From: Primula veris
Taxonomy: Eukaryota > Streptophyta > Magnoliopsida > Ericales > Primulaceae
NCBI GenBank assembly: GCA_963682055.1
Contig: OY821747.1
Location: 23,124,126-23,188,125 of the forward strand
DNA: 64,000 nucleotides
Direction: 5' to 3'
In this document: piece after piece, positions 10,990-21,331 of the stretch
How positions within the stretch are numbered: the stretch's first letter is position 1
Layout: each line of letters begins with the position of its first letter
Position numbers and translations under genes: made by a program
The notes under the pieces: generated by a model
Seen by the model: only the letters and a program-made list of their open reading frames with translations
The model's database searches: none
What the model was told of the DNA's origin: nothing

Positions 10990-11945
10990 TTCTCCTTGGT
11001 AGAATATAAAAAAACAAAGTTAAATTAACAAAACATACTATTTTGAAACTAAATTAACAAAAAATACTATTTTAAAACTAAATTAACAAAAAATACTATT
11101 TTGAAACTAAATTAACAAAAATATATCCAAAAATTTCTAATTAACAAAAACATATCTAAAAGTTCATACCTTAATTTGTATATTTCATACCCTTATTTCA
11201 AAAGTTCATACCATTATTTGAAAAGTTTATACCTTAATTTGTATATTATATACCTTATTCCAAAAGTTCATAACTTTATTTCAAAAGTTCATACCATAAT
11301 TTGTATTTTTCATACCCTTATTTCAAAAGTGCATACCCTTGTTTAAAAAGTTCATATGAGCTCATCCTTATTTTCAAAATTCATACCCCAATTTACATAT
11401 TTCATATACATAATTTTCAACTTCATATATTTAATTCACGAAATTTATACACTAATTAACAAATCTAACTCTTACCCGTCTTCCGATCTCGAACTATCAC
11501 GTCGTCGTCGTGGGCCTCTCTTTCGACGACCGCATCTCCGTCGACATCAACCTCGACTTTTCGATCTCCCTGTACACACTCGTCGCCTATTCTGACAGAT
11601 GTGTCCGTCTCAATCTCTACTAAAAAGAGAGATCGAAGAGAGAAGAAGAAAAAGATCGAAAAAATAGAAGAAAGATGATGAGATAGATCGGAAAGAGAGA
11701 TGAATGATGAGAGATCGGAGAGAGTGAGAATGAGAAGGAGAGAGATCGGAGGGAGAGAGAATGAGGAGAGAGATTGGAGAGAAGGTAAGAGGATGAGAGA
11801 GAGCAAATAGATTGTGAGGGATAAATTAGATTTTTTATTTTTTATTAATTATTAATTAAAAATATGTTTTTGATAATTTAACTTTTTGTTTATATTTTTA
11901 TTAATATAATAGAGATAATATATGTTTATGTTAATTGTTCCAAAA
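10990..11945 (-). mobile_element. non-autonomous DNA element carrying a gene-like exon (copy 1)
   Basis: The ends are inverted: AAAGTTAAATTAACAAAACATA near 11018 matches the complement of the text near 11868-11900 (GTTTTTGATAATTTAAC). From left to right it holds 29-30-bp repeats (11020-11160), TTCATACC-type repeats (11165-11460), an exon-like segment read on the minus strand ending at a GTAAGA donor (exon edge 11476), and a purine-rich AGAGAGATCGGA tract (11620-11810; pyrimidine-rich on minus). The exon and the pyrimidine tract recur in the same order at 63450-63960, so this is a repeat family. No transposase is visible. Confidence 0.55.
11020..11460. repeat. 29-30-bp AAATTAACAAAAAATACTATTTT repeats and TTCATACC repeats
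   Basis: Four to five units of about 29 bp (core ATTAACAAAAAATACTATTT) are followed by about ten degenerate units built on AAAGTTCATACCTTAATTTG. Similar TTCATACC-rich text lies at 33100-33560. Both are non-coding. Confidence 0.75.
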
Positions 11946-12055
11946 AAACAATTGTGGAAGTCCAAATTGACTTCGGAACGAAAACAATAAGATCTAATTA
12001 GATTCGTAGATCCATTTTATTGATCTAAAGGTGTGGTTTAGTTTATCAATCTAGT
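11946..12055. other. spacer between the repeat element and the F-box relic
   Basis: Short unremarkable sequence; nothing seen. Confidence 0.5.
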
Positions 12056-12520
12056 TTGATAGGCACGAGGAGAAATTTTTCCAGCGTGGATTTTCCAGAG
12101 GACATGATAGTGGGGATGCTCGTAATATTGCCATTGAAATTAATCAAAAAATTCAAATGTGTGTCAAGACTGGAAAATTTTAATATCTGGTGCCCGCCCT
12201 ATTTCGTTGGTGATACCAATCTCGACATGACAGCACACGTCCTATTGGATTTATTTATAATCCCATAAGACTTGATTTTCAAGACTCATAAAGTTGTTAG
12301 CAGGGTGGGTGCCAGGGATGGGCCCAGAAAGGGTTGAAACTCTAATTTGGTATATGGAATTTTTGAATATTTTAATTAAAACAGATGAATTTTTTTTTAT
12401 AGTTTCGTCTGCTTTAATTAAACTGGGAGCTACATAATCGAAAGACTTATTGTTCTTTACCACAAGTCAATGGGTTACTATGCTTACGATGTCCTCACCA
12501 AAATAACTTTAAAAAAATGA
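12056..12520 (+). pseudogene. F-box protein pseudogene
   Basis: An open stretch at 12056-12268 contains FPEDMIVGMLVILPLKLIKK and FKCVSR, a clear F-box core. After stops and frame changes, 12435-12505 reads LIVLYHKSMGYYAYDVLTKI, which matches the F-box-associated region (compare LVLLSRNPMSYHVFDPLTKK in the intact gene at 59701-60930). About 100 codons expected between the two blocks are missing or scrambled. This is a decayed, internally deleted gene of the plant F-box/Kelch-like group, and I infer no function. Confidence 0.65.
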
Positions 12521-12603
12521 AAAAAACTGACTTAGCAATTGTATGTTTTCGATACCTGCCCAACTTTAAGTTTGATTATTAATTCCATTGTCAATACTCA
12601 TAA

Positions 12604-12709
12604 AATGTGACAGCTACAACGCTATGGTAAATATTATATTCATGTCCAATATCGACAATGTGACAGCTACAATGCTATCGTAAATATTATATTCATGTCC
12701 AGTATCGAC
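12604..12709. repeat. 53-bp tandem duplication
   Basis: Two units beginning TGTGACAGCTACAA and ending CCAATATCGACA (or CCAGTATCGACA) lie head to tail. No coding content. Confidence 0.85.
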
Positions 12710-12936
12710 ACGGTTTTATCTTCCTATTCTAAAATAAAATAGCATTGCTTTAACAATTAACATAAATAGAATTAAATAAAGAATTTAGTCCAAGTAGTCT
12801 GTATTTATTCTGAGTTGCCAGTATATTAAACATGTGAATGCAAGTAAGTCAACCCTTTGAACATGATGAAATGGACCATAGACTTGTTAAGGTAACACCT
12901 CTGACTTACATACTACCAGGTCTTATGTAATACGAC

Positions 12937-12944
12937 TATAAATA
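12937..12944 (+). promoter_or_regulatory. TATA box of the miRNA gene
   Basis: TATAAATA lies about 85 bp upstream of the hairpin at 13022. Transcription would start near 12965-12975, giving a short purine-rich leader before the stem. This fits a Pol II miRNA promoter. It is inferred from position and sequence only. Confidence 0.5.
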
Positions 12945-13014
12945 TGTGTGTATAGTGAGTAATGCAAAGCAAGGAAAAGCTATAATTTAGAAAGAGAGGA
13001 AAAAAAGAGGTTGA

Positions 13015-13100
13015 AAGGTTCTTGTCGCAGGAGAGATGGCACTTGTTTTTTTTATCATGTAAAGATAAAATAAGTGTCACTCTCCTGCGACAACACCCTA
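13015..13100 (+). ncRNA. microRNA precursor, miR3627/miR391-like
   Basis: A near-perfect hairpin. The 5' arm (13022-13055) begins TTGTCGCAGGAGAGATGGCA; the 3' arm (13063-13093) ends CTCTCCTGCGACAA. Fourteen uninterrupted pairs are followed by one bulged A (13036), a G-U pair and further pairing, closed by a short loop near 13056-13062. The predicted mature RNA is 22 nt at 13022-13043 with a 5' U; the star is about 13075-13095 with two-base 3' overhangs. From memory the sequence is very close to miR3627 of grape, apple and citrus, and related to miR391 and miR4376, whose reported target is an ACA10-type autoinhibited calcium ATPase. A 22-nt size would favour secondary siRNA production. Expression cannot be seen here. 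Confidence 0.78.
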
Positions 13101-13994
13101 ATAACTTTGATGCACCTACATTTTCAGTTCAATCCCAACCGAAGGTACTTTCAAGGTATTTTCTCTTTCGATATCTGAGGAATTTTACTTTTGAGTTAAT
13201 TTTATACATCGTCTCTCGACTCGAGTTGTTTATGAAGAAATATGGAACACCAATGCACTTCCTAACTTGTCTTGTTGAGATTTTGACTACATATACTTCT
13301 GCCAATGCGTTTTCTCATTTCAAAAAATAACATTTTGCTCCTGGTATTGGAAAAAGATCCATTTGCAAATCGTGTGTTAGCAACTAATTAATGAATTGAT
13401 TATATATATGGCAATATAACCATGAGTTATAATCCGATTCGTCCATCAACTGACAAGATTTAGCCAGATGAGATTTAACTACAGTAATTAAGAAATACAG
13501 GATAGATCTGTTACTGGTATACCAACTGAACAACATATCAATGTTTTAAGAAGGATTACATCATTGTCCTAGCTCTTTGATCTAAATATTGATACAACAC
13601 TAATCAATCTGATTTTTATAACAACATCCTTCAATCTAATGAACCAAAAATCGGCTCCTTCATATTTCGCGATTTCCCCAAACCAGTTGTCCCACATATA
13701 GCAATGCAAAGTCTGTTATGCAAAGTCCAACAGACAGAAAATTGCAAGGCGATTCACGCGCCAATCCTTTTGGAGGACCTATCAATCGAATGAACTAAAA
13801 GTCACCTCCTCGGACTTTTCCTGGTATCTTTGTTGTTTTCCGCTATTTGTAAGTAATCCTTTCACCAATTTACAGAATTTCGAAAGTAGTCTGGACAAAA
13901 AAGTAGCAAAATTACACTACATTAGCCAGTTGCACATTCTATTTCCCATACGGACGGGTTGACATAAAGAGTGCATTTCCTATATGATTTTGAA
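13101..13994. other. region between the miRNA gene and the GLCAT14 3' end
   Basis: It probably contains the rest of the primary miRNA transcript and, from about 13600 to 13994, the 3' UTR of the minus-strand GLCAT14 gene. No independent gene seen. Confidence 0.5.
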
Positions 13995-16900
13995 CTATAA
14001 GCATTGTTTTGCTTGTAAGGTTTCATTAAATAACAATGACTGAATCAGTTTTTCGAGCCTTTTCACACCATCAGTAGGGTTGAGAACCGAAATATTACCC
14101 ACAACAGAACAAGGATCCGACCCATTTTCGCCGCTCCCCACACACCACCCACCAGGGACGATCATGTCTTTTCCACGAAACAACAGCTCTGCATCAATTC
14201 TGTCCAGCACTGGATCGTCCCGGTGAAACTTTCTAGCGAATGGGGCGTTACTGTTCACCATATTCGACATGTCATCAAGGGTAAGGTAGTGTGGATGTTG
14301 CTTAGGTGGATTGTCCCAGGATATGAAGTGAAGATCGCTATTTACTAACGTATTTCGAAATTCTTGAGAATTGCATATGACAGTGTGGAAATAGCCTTCT
14401 GGGGAGGAGATAAAGTTTGCGTAGTACATGAGTACTGTTCGAGGTAGATTGTCCCATCCCCAAATACAAAAGTCAACAAAAGGCCTAGAAAGTGCCATCC
14501 AAGCAGAGCCTACAGGAAAACGAGGAAGAAATTTACCCAGTTTTTTTGTTTTTGTTTTTTGTTTTGAAGATTACTTTTCCAACAACAGGTAACACATGTA
14601 CATTCATTCAGTTATTGGACATTTGTTAAAGAAACCATAATAGGGCATCGACATAAATCATTTACTTCTAATCGTTGCTAATCCAAAATGTAATCAATAC
14701 ATTTGCAGAACAATGAAATATATGAAGAATTCTAAAACTTGACACAATGACCATAGGTTCGTTCATTTAGCAGTCAATTACAGCCAAGTTCTCAACAGAA
14801 TAGGAACATTCTGAAGTACTAAGAGAAATATCCAAAATAGACTTTCTTTAAAAATGATTTCTGTGTAACATCCATTTATCAAATTTAGTAATTTACTACT
14901 GTTTGGTAACACTAAGAATGGACAATATCCTAAAAGTAAATTTTCCACAGTAACTTAAATCCAAAATCCGTTTCTCTTTTTTTTTTTCTGAAAATTTGAA
15001 TCTCACTACTAAAGAGGAAGAAACCCATACATTACTGTGACATCATCATCAGTATCCTCATTATCTAACTATAATCCCAAGAATTTGGGGTAGGCTATAT
15101 GAACCGTATGAAACAACACATTGACTCACAACTCTGAATTTTCTTTCGCCATTCGTTCATATCTAACGCTAATCGTTACACACTGCTGTGACATGATGTC
15201 AGTTTATCAGATTTATAAGGAGGGAAAGAGGCAAGAAACAACCAACATGCCAACCGCAATGCAACCCTACGCAAAATTTTCTACTCTAACATATTATGAG
15301 TAATGGTTTGTGAAAGCCTTTTCCAGAAAATAGAATAGATATGAAAGCATAAAACTTTAACAAACACACTTACCAAACGGTATCTTAAAAAATGATCTAC
15401 AATCGGAGTCCGCAAAACACATAAGACATAAACATGGTCATAGAGATTTTTTATGTTTGTGCAGCATGCAGGAATTCTTTTGATTTAACTTCCAAAACAG
15501 AAAAAAGATTTCTATGAACATATTTAATATTAGATAAGCGACAGAGGACAGCTCAAACTAAACCTTCAAATCCTATAATGGAGTTGCGGTTTAATCCATA
15601 CGTATAACAAAAAAAAATAAGATTAGGTATTTGGCAGAGAATAATACCTAAAATCTTAAGTACAGGGAAAACTCAGGACATGCTTAATTCTCCTAGTACA
15701 TGGTGATTGCAAAAGCATCTACCATTTAAGATTAATTTCTCAATGCACACAATGATTAATAGATTTATTAGATTAACTAAAGTGCACCTGTGAAGAGCTT
15801 GAAGGCCGTTGGTACACTCCTCCGCTGAGTAATCCAGAAAACATCAGTTTTCTTCGATATATATAACCCAGGATCAACAATTACTGGTTTTGCTCTTTGA
15901 TATCTACATTTTCCAATTAAATTTCAATCAAAAAGTTACTGCAGTTATTGAAAACACCAAGGGAAAAAAACAAATTAGAGATTAAGTATATAATTACATA
16001 CTCTTTCCACCCAATAGTGCTGGTATGATCAATGAAGTTAAGATCTCGTGGCAAGTTCCAGAAAGCGTGGAGCAAATCTAACAATCCAAGACAAATGGAC
16101 AATTTCAGTATATACAAAATAATATCACCCAAGTTCAGGGATCACTCAATTTAAACTATTTATTTATGTTTGCATGATTGCAAAATAGCCAAAAAGACAT
16201 TTGATCTTCATGTTTAACTAAAACACTTGATCTTCGTTCGTCATGGACAAAGAAGGTGAATGCTATAAAGTTTAAATCTTTCAACTTATTGAGGCCAAAA
16301 CTAATTAATCAAGTGGGACTGCTGCTTTTAAACATTTAAGATATATTTAAAATATAAGCTCAAGATTAAACAAAGTTCACCTAGCTTAAAACATATATCA
16401 ACTTCATCGCATGCTTAGCTACAGATTGTAAGTAAAAAAGAATAGCTTCTCCAAAGCAGGAAATAAGTGAATTAATAGTTAAAGGCTAAAAGCTCATGAT
16501 TTTAAGCTGAGCATACCAAACGCTCAACAAAGTAAAGAGAGAACACAAAAGGCTATAGCGAAACAACACCAGTCAAATTTGCGGCAAGTTGTATCTTAAA
16601 GCTAAAATAGTTTCAGAAATTAGTTACTAGTTACTACCTGACCTAAAAGTTTCAACTATCAATTTCAACATTCGAGACTCACCATCTTGAGTAACAAGAG
16701 GATAATCCGAGGCACTGAGATTAATAAACCAATCCCAATCCCATCCTTCTCTCACTAAAATGGCGGCCGCATGCAGCGTGTTCGCCACCATCGTCGGCCC
16801 ACGGTACGTCACCATATTCGCCTTCGTAATCATCACTACATTCCCAAATTCACCAAAAACCTACAGAATAACAAAACATTCTCGATCACGTTTGTTATCT

Positions 16901-19695
16901 TATTTCTAAAAGAATGAGATCAAATCCATGAGTTTTTTTAAAAGTTTCAAACTTGGAATCCGTTTCCTTGAACTAGGCATCAGTTTTTTGGTTGTAAGAC
17001 TAATTGTCAAAAATGAAATTAGAGTGATATTGTTTGACCATAGTGTCCTTGCTTAATCATCATCAAATTCCCGAATACACCAAATTTTTTTAAAGAAACC
17101 TATATTATCTTTCATGTGTTATTTTTTTTTAGCAAACTACGACGAAACCCATCAGTCTTTCCAAAAGTTAAGATATCACATCTGTTTCAATTGAACTAAG
17201 TATCCAAATTAAGCAAGTATCTGATGAATCTATCGAATTCTCGAGTGAATAACAAATTATAAGCAAAAACAGGAAATCAGTGACTTTTCCCTGTTTGTCT
17301 AGCTGCAGCTTCCCAATGATATAAGTGACTATTAAAAATTGAGACCAATCTCTCGGTTCTTCAAAAACTCTAAAAACTAAATCTGTTTTAATTCAATTAA
17401 GTATCCATTTGTAACAAAAACAGAAAGGACCCTCGAAAAAATCTTCATCCTCTAATACTTAGTTTGAGGAAACTAAATAGTCCATTGACTCCATCATATG
17501 TATTTTTTCACAAATCAAGACTAAACCCATAATTTTTTGAAGAAAACTCAAAAATTAAATCAGTTTCAAATTAACTAAGTATCCAAATTCAACAAATACC
17601 CAATTAGCCTTGAGGACCTCGACGGGATCTGGAACGTCCATAGTTCGAGAAAACTACATTATCAATCACATGTGTAATTTCTTACCAAATCAAGACCACC
17701 AAAGCCAGTCATTTTTCCAAAACTCTATCTCTATTCAACCAACTCTCTAAATTTAACAAATACTTGATGCCCCTCGACGAAACCCCAAACCTCCATACTC
17801 TCGTCAACAGGCAATTTTGCATCCAGGTGGTCGAGAGGCCCCAGACATGAAGTAAGGGAATTGGGATGGATGTAAGAGGCTAGAGAGGGAAATTATATCA
17901 GTATTTCAAGAAATTTATTTAACTATATCAGTAGCCCAACAATTTTATATAATGTAGTATATATTTATTTCAATTGCTATGTATCCAAATTTAATTGCAA
18001 GAGTAATTGGCACAAATTTCAAAAGCTGCAAATAAATGCATTCTTCAAGTTCAGCAGAAATAAAAGCTAGTAGTTGTTAGCTACATTATTGATCCCGATG
18101 AGATTTTTTTTAAGAAAACTAAGACCAATCTCACCGGATCTTTAAAAACTCTAAAAATAAAATCTATCCAATCAAACTAACTATCCAATTTTAACATTAC
18201 CTGATGACCATCGAACATACATCAACTGTATTCCAAAACACAAAGTCTAGCTTCAGTTTTTCAATGCAGTAAGTGGCTTTACAAAACATTAAGACCAAAC
18301 TAAAAACAGAATCAACCATTTAAACTACATATCTACTGAACTTTGTATCCAAATCTAATGCAAGACTAATCATTACCACTATCTCAAATTCACAAAAAGT
18401 CCACATTCTCAAATTCCAAACCCATAACTATTTCATAAACATTGAAAACCAAATTTTGAACTAATAATCAAAATCCAACAAAAACCCGATTCCCCTCAAC
18501 GAAACCGCGAATGTATCACATTCCAATTATTCGGGTGGTAAATCCATAACAAAGTCTTTTACAATGTCGCCCAGTCTCCAGCTGACTCAGATACGAAGTA
18601 CGCGAGGCATGGAGGAGGGGAAGAGAGAAGAGAGAGACCGACGGAGCTTAAACTTAACTATGTAGTCAAATCTAATTGCAAGAATAATCATCACAACATT
18701 CCCAAATTCACCAAAATCTACATCACATATGGTGTTTTTAAAACAACTGAGATCAGACCCATCATTTTTCTCAAAAGAGCTTAAAACAAAAATCAACAAA
18801 TTATCCAAAATCAACAAATTATCCAAATTCAACAAATTATCCAAATTCAACAAATTATCCAAATTCAACAAATCATCCAAATTCAACAAATCATCCAAAT
18901 TTAACAAATACCCTCATCCCAAAATTCGCCAAAACCCAACATCACATATTTTACATTTCGAACAAATGAGACCAAACCCATCAATCAACAAATTATCAAA
19001 ATTCAATAAATACCTACATTCCAAAATTCACCAAAAACCAACATTACATATGTCAATTTTCCAACTGATGGGACCAAATAAACAAATTATCAAAATTCAA
19101 CAAATACCCACATTCCCGAATTCAACAAAAACCAACATCACATGTGTTAATTCTTAAACAAATGAGACCAAACTCATTAATCAGCATATTATAAAAATTC
19201 AACAAATACCCACATTCCAAAATTCACTAAAAACCAACATCAGAAGTCTTAATTCTCAAACAAATGAGAGCAAACCCATCATAAATTCCAAATAAAATAA
19301 AAAATAAAATCTTGAAAAAATACCCGATGCCCCTCGACGAAACCTTTAACATCCATCCTCTCCTCAACTGATGACTCGGCATCCAAATGCACAACATACC
19401 GGTTGTTTGGATGGTAAATAGAAAGCAAAGTCCTCTTCAATGCCTCCCCATCTCCAGCTGACCCGGAAACAAAGTAGGCGAGCCGGGGAGGAGGAGGGAG
19501 TGTAGAGAGGGGGAGTGGTCTTAGCCTGGACTCCACGAAAACGGAGGGCGAGGAAAACGAGGAGTTGCGAAGGAGGAGGAGGTAGAGGGAGAGTAGAGTG
19601 AAGAGAGAGAAGATTATGATCCTGGTTTTGCGGGAGTGAGATGAAAGTCTGTATCTTCTCATCTTTTCTTTGTAAATGTTGTTCAGTTTCTTCAT
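13995..19695 (-). CDS. GLCAT14A: beta-glucuronosyltransferase GLCAT14A-like (GT14 family), five exons
   Basis: Exons in transcript order 19695-19324, 16860-16683, 16077-16002, 15903-15788 and 14509-13995 have GT-AG borders and phases that join to 418 codons. Residues 1-25 are basic, 26-42 form a transmembrane anchor (III...LLSLYLLLL), and about 71 onward is the Branch/GT14 domain, with LAYFVSGSAGD, the WDWFINLSASDYPL block in exon 2, HTSTIGWKEYQ across exons 3-4 and WMALSRPF in exon 5. GLCAT14 enzymes are type II Golgi proteins that add glucuronic acid to beta-galactans of arabinogalactan proteins; the GlcA binds calcium at the cell surface. The ATG at 19695 is used; an internal ATG at codon 12 would also keep the anchor. 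Intron 1 (2463 bp) contains decayed copies of the gene's own exon edges. In Arabidopsis GLCAT14A (At5g39990, from memory) lies beside the homologue of the PPR gene next door here. Confidence 0.92.
14510..15787 (-). other. intron 4 of the GLCAT14 gene
   Basis: 1278 bp between donor CACAG|GTGCAC and acceptor CCTGTAG|GCTCTG. A fragment at about 15040-15115 (AATCCCAAGAATTTGGGGTA then GGCTATATGAACC) resembles the 3' part of Au-type plant SINEs. Otherwise nothing is seen. Confidence 0.6.
18480..18720 (-). pseudogene. fused relic of GLCAT14 exon 1 and exon 2 edges
   Basis: Read on minus, 18715-18684 matches the first codons of exon 2 (FGEFGNVVMI), and 18650-18480 matches exon 1 from PPPCLAYFVS through IYHPNN to the TTTCGTTGAGGGGAATCGG edge. 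At least two stop codons and several substitutions break the frame. The exon 1 relic still ends at a GT-like donor. It is a non-functional duplicate. Confidence 0.75.
18785..18908. repeat. 18-bp tandem repeat in GLCAT14 intron 1
   Basis: About seven units of CAAATTATCCAAATTCAA or close variants. Eighteen is divisible by three, so both strands stay open (LNLDNL on minus), which makes a spurious ORF. Related CAAATACCCACATTCC units continue to about 19270. Confidence 0.9.
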
Positions 19696-19925
19696 TTTTT
19701 TTGTATATTTATCTCTCTATATTATATGTATGTATGAATCATGGATAATGCATGTATGTATATATGTATATTTTTTTTGGTAATCTATATGTATATATAT
19801 ATATATATGAATGTATGTATTGTGTGTATATTTGTATGATTTTGGAGTGTAGGTGAAGAGCAGGTGGGGTGTGATGGAAGCAAGTTTGTTGTTTACTTTT
19901 TTTTGGTCTTTCAACAAACATTAAT
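19696..19925 (-). promoter_or_regulatory. GLCAT14 5' flank with TATG/TA microsatellite
   Basis: Immediately upstream of the minus-strand ATG are degenerate (TGTA)n and (TA)n tracts (19720-19830), then a C-rich leader-like segment (CATCACACCCCACCTGCTC on minus, about 19857-19875). Probably 5' UTR and core promoter; the repeat makes the exact TATA uncertain. Confidence 0.45.
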
Positions 19926-20039
19926 TAAGTAGTTCACTTTCAATTAATACAAGATAACTACAAGATTTAATTGACAGTTAACCATGAATTCGTTGACCAA
20001 TAGTGTAGTTTCCTAAAGTAAATCTTCATTTTATATTTT

Positions 20040-20430
20040 TTTCCCCCTTAAATATGGTTTAGTTACGGATTAGTACGTTCATGGTGAGACTTGTCCGAAG
20101 GGAAAAGTTGTTGCTGTGCCATCTGAAGATTACTGCAGTTTGAAATTTCGATTTCATGTCCCTTTCTTTAACTTAGTTTAGCTACGGATTCGTACGTTCA
20201 GGGTGAGACATGTACTGATGGAGAAGTTGTCGCCATGTCATTTGAAGATTAGATGTTCGAGTAGTGAAGCCAGACAGTGGTAAAAAAAAATATACAGGGT
20301 AAAGATAGGTTCATATTCGTCATATCCCTTTTACGGACCAAGTGCATAGTTCGTTGCACTTCAAAATATTCATTTCATGTCCCTTAAATTTGGTTTAGTT
20401 AAGGATTTGTATTCGATTTTGTATAACTAT
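20040..20430. repeat. diverged direct repeats, about 115-bp period
   Basis: The block GTTTAGTTACGGATTAGTAC with GAGACTTGT...GAAGATTA recurs at about 20057, 20175 and (partly) 20388, each after TTTCATGTCCCTT. It is non-coding. Confidence 0.7.
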
Positions 20431-20792
20431 CTTGACAAATTCCTTAGGCAAAAATACTAGAGAAGAACAAACGAATTTTGAGTGAATAACTCAAAAAGTC
20501 ATGATAGTATAACAGCATATAAAATTGTAAATTAAACCATTAAGAAGCGACCAAATTAAGCAACATTGACATTCTGCTTTCCTCCGTAATTTTCAAAATG
20601 GGAGCGAGCATGTTAGAAGTATCAATGTCTTACGAGAGAAGACCAACGTTTGTCATTTATCAAATAAATAATACCAACCGAGTCACTTTCTGGAAACTTA
20701 GAAACTATTTGGATATTATTGTGATTATGATGAGACCATATCCAAATTCCATTGAGCTATGGGATCACTAGCGCAGTTTCTCCTTAATAGTA

Positions 20793-21015
20793 CTCCCTCA
20801 CAGGCAACAAAACTACATGCAATTTTAACTATCTTATAACTTTTATTAAAATTGTCGAAATAATTTTGTTTTTAAATCTAATCATAAAATTTAACATTTG
20901 AAATATATGATCAACTTTTAAAACTTTTAATTATGACAATTTTAATACAAGTTCTTGGCCGATCAAAATTGCACATAGTTTTGTACTGAATAATTAAATA
21001 GGAACGGAGGGGAGG
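20793..21015. mobile_element. Stowaway-like MITE
   Basis: Left end TA|CTCCCTCACAGGC and right end GGAACGGAGGGGAG are the imperfect inverted termini typical of plant Stowaway (Tc1/mariner) MITEs. The interior is AT-rich and shares the ACAAGTTCTTGGCCGATCAAA theme with fragments at about 4560 and in the gag-array spacers. Confidence 0.65.
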
Positions 21016-21331
21016 AATACTAATAAGACCAAGATTATACAACCGAGACCCCAATTAACAAACTGAACAAGCATCAACAGTCGATAGTATAAGTTATAAC
21101 TGAATTTTTTTAATTGCTTTAAGCTGTAACATTAGAAAAAGATCAATAAGAAAGTTGTGATTACATCAATATCGCAATGTAACTGTCAGTATCGATACAT
21201 TCAATTAACACTGCTGCAAAAGATATCCAGAACAAAAATAAGATCAATTGATCATTAACTTGAATTATACACACAAAAGTTGGAAATTTGCATCAATTCC
21301 CAATTCAAACAACATTAGTTCCACATGGTAT

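Larger units (their letters stand above)
16861..19323 (-). other. intron 1 of GLCAT14 with relics of its own exons
   Basis: Donor CATCGG|GTATTT and acceptor TTCTGTAG|GTTTTT. Within it, exon 1-like sequence recurs at about 18480-18650 (minus-strand reading LAYFVS then IYHPNN, with internal stops), 17760-17890 (GATGCCCCTCGACGAAACC block) and 17600-17650. Exon 2 start-like sequence (FGEFGNVVMI on minus) recurs at 18684-18720 and more weakly at 18365-18420 and 17052-17100. The order suggests repeated tandem duplication of an exon 1 end / intron / exon 2 start unit followed by decay. Confidence 0.7.

Noticed and set aside
13022..13330. 102-codon plus-strand ORF starting in the miRNA stem
   Set aside because: It starts without an in-frame conserved ATG context, overlaps the hairpin and resembles no protein; the hairpin explains the sequence better.
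18587..18907. Minus-strand LNLDNL-repeat ORF and its plus-strand counterpart
   Set aside because: It is produced by the 18-bp intronic repeat plus exon relics of GLCAT14.
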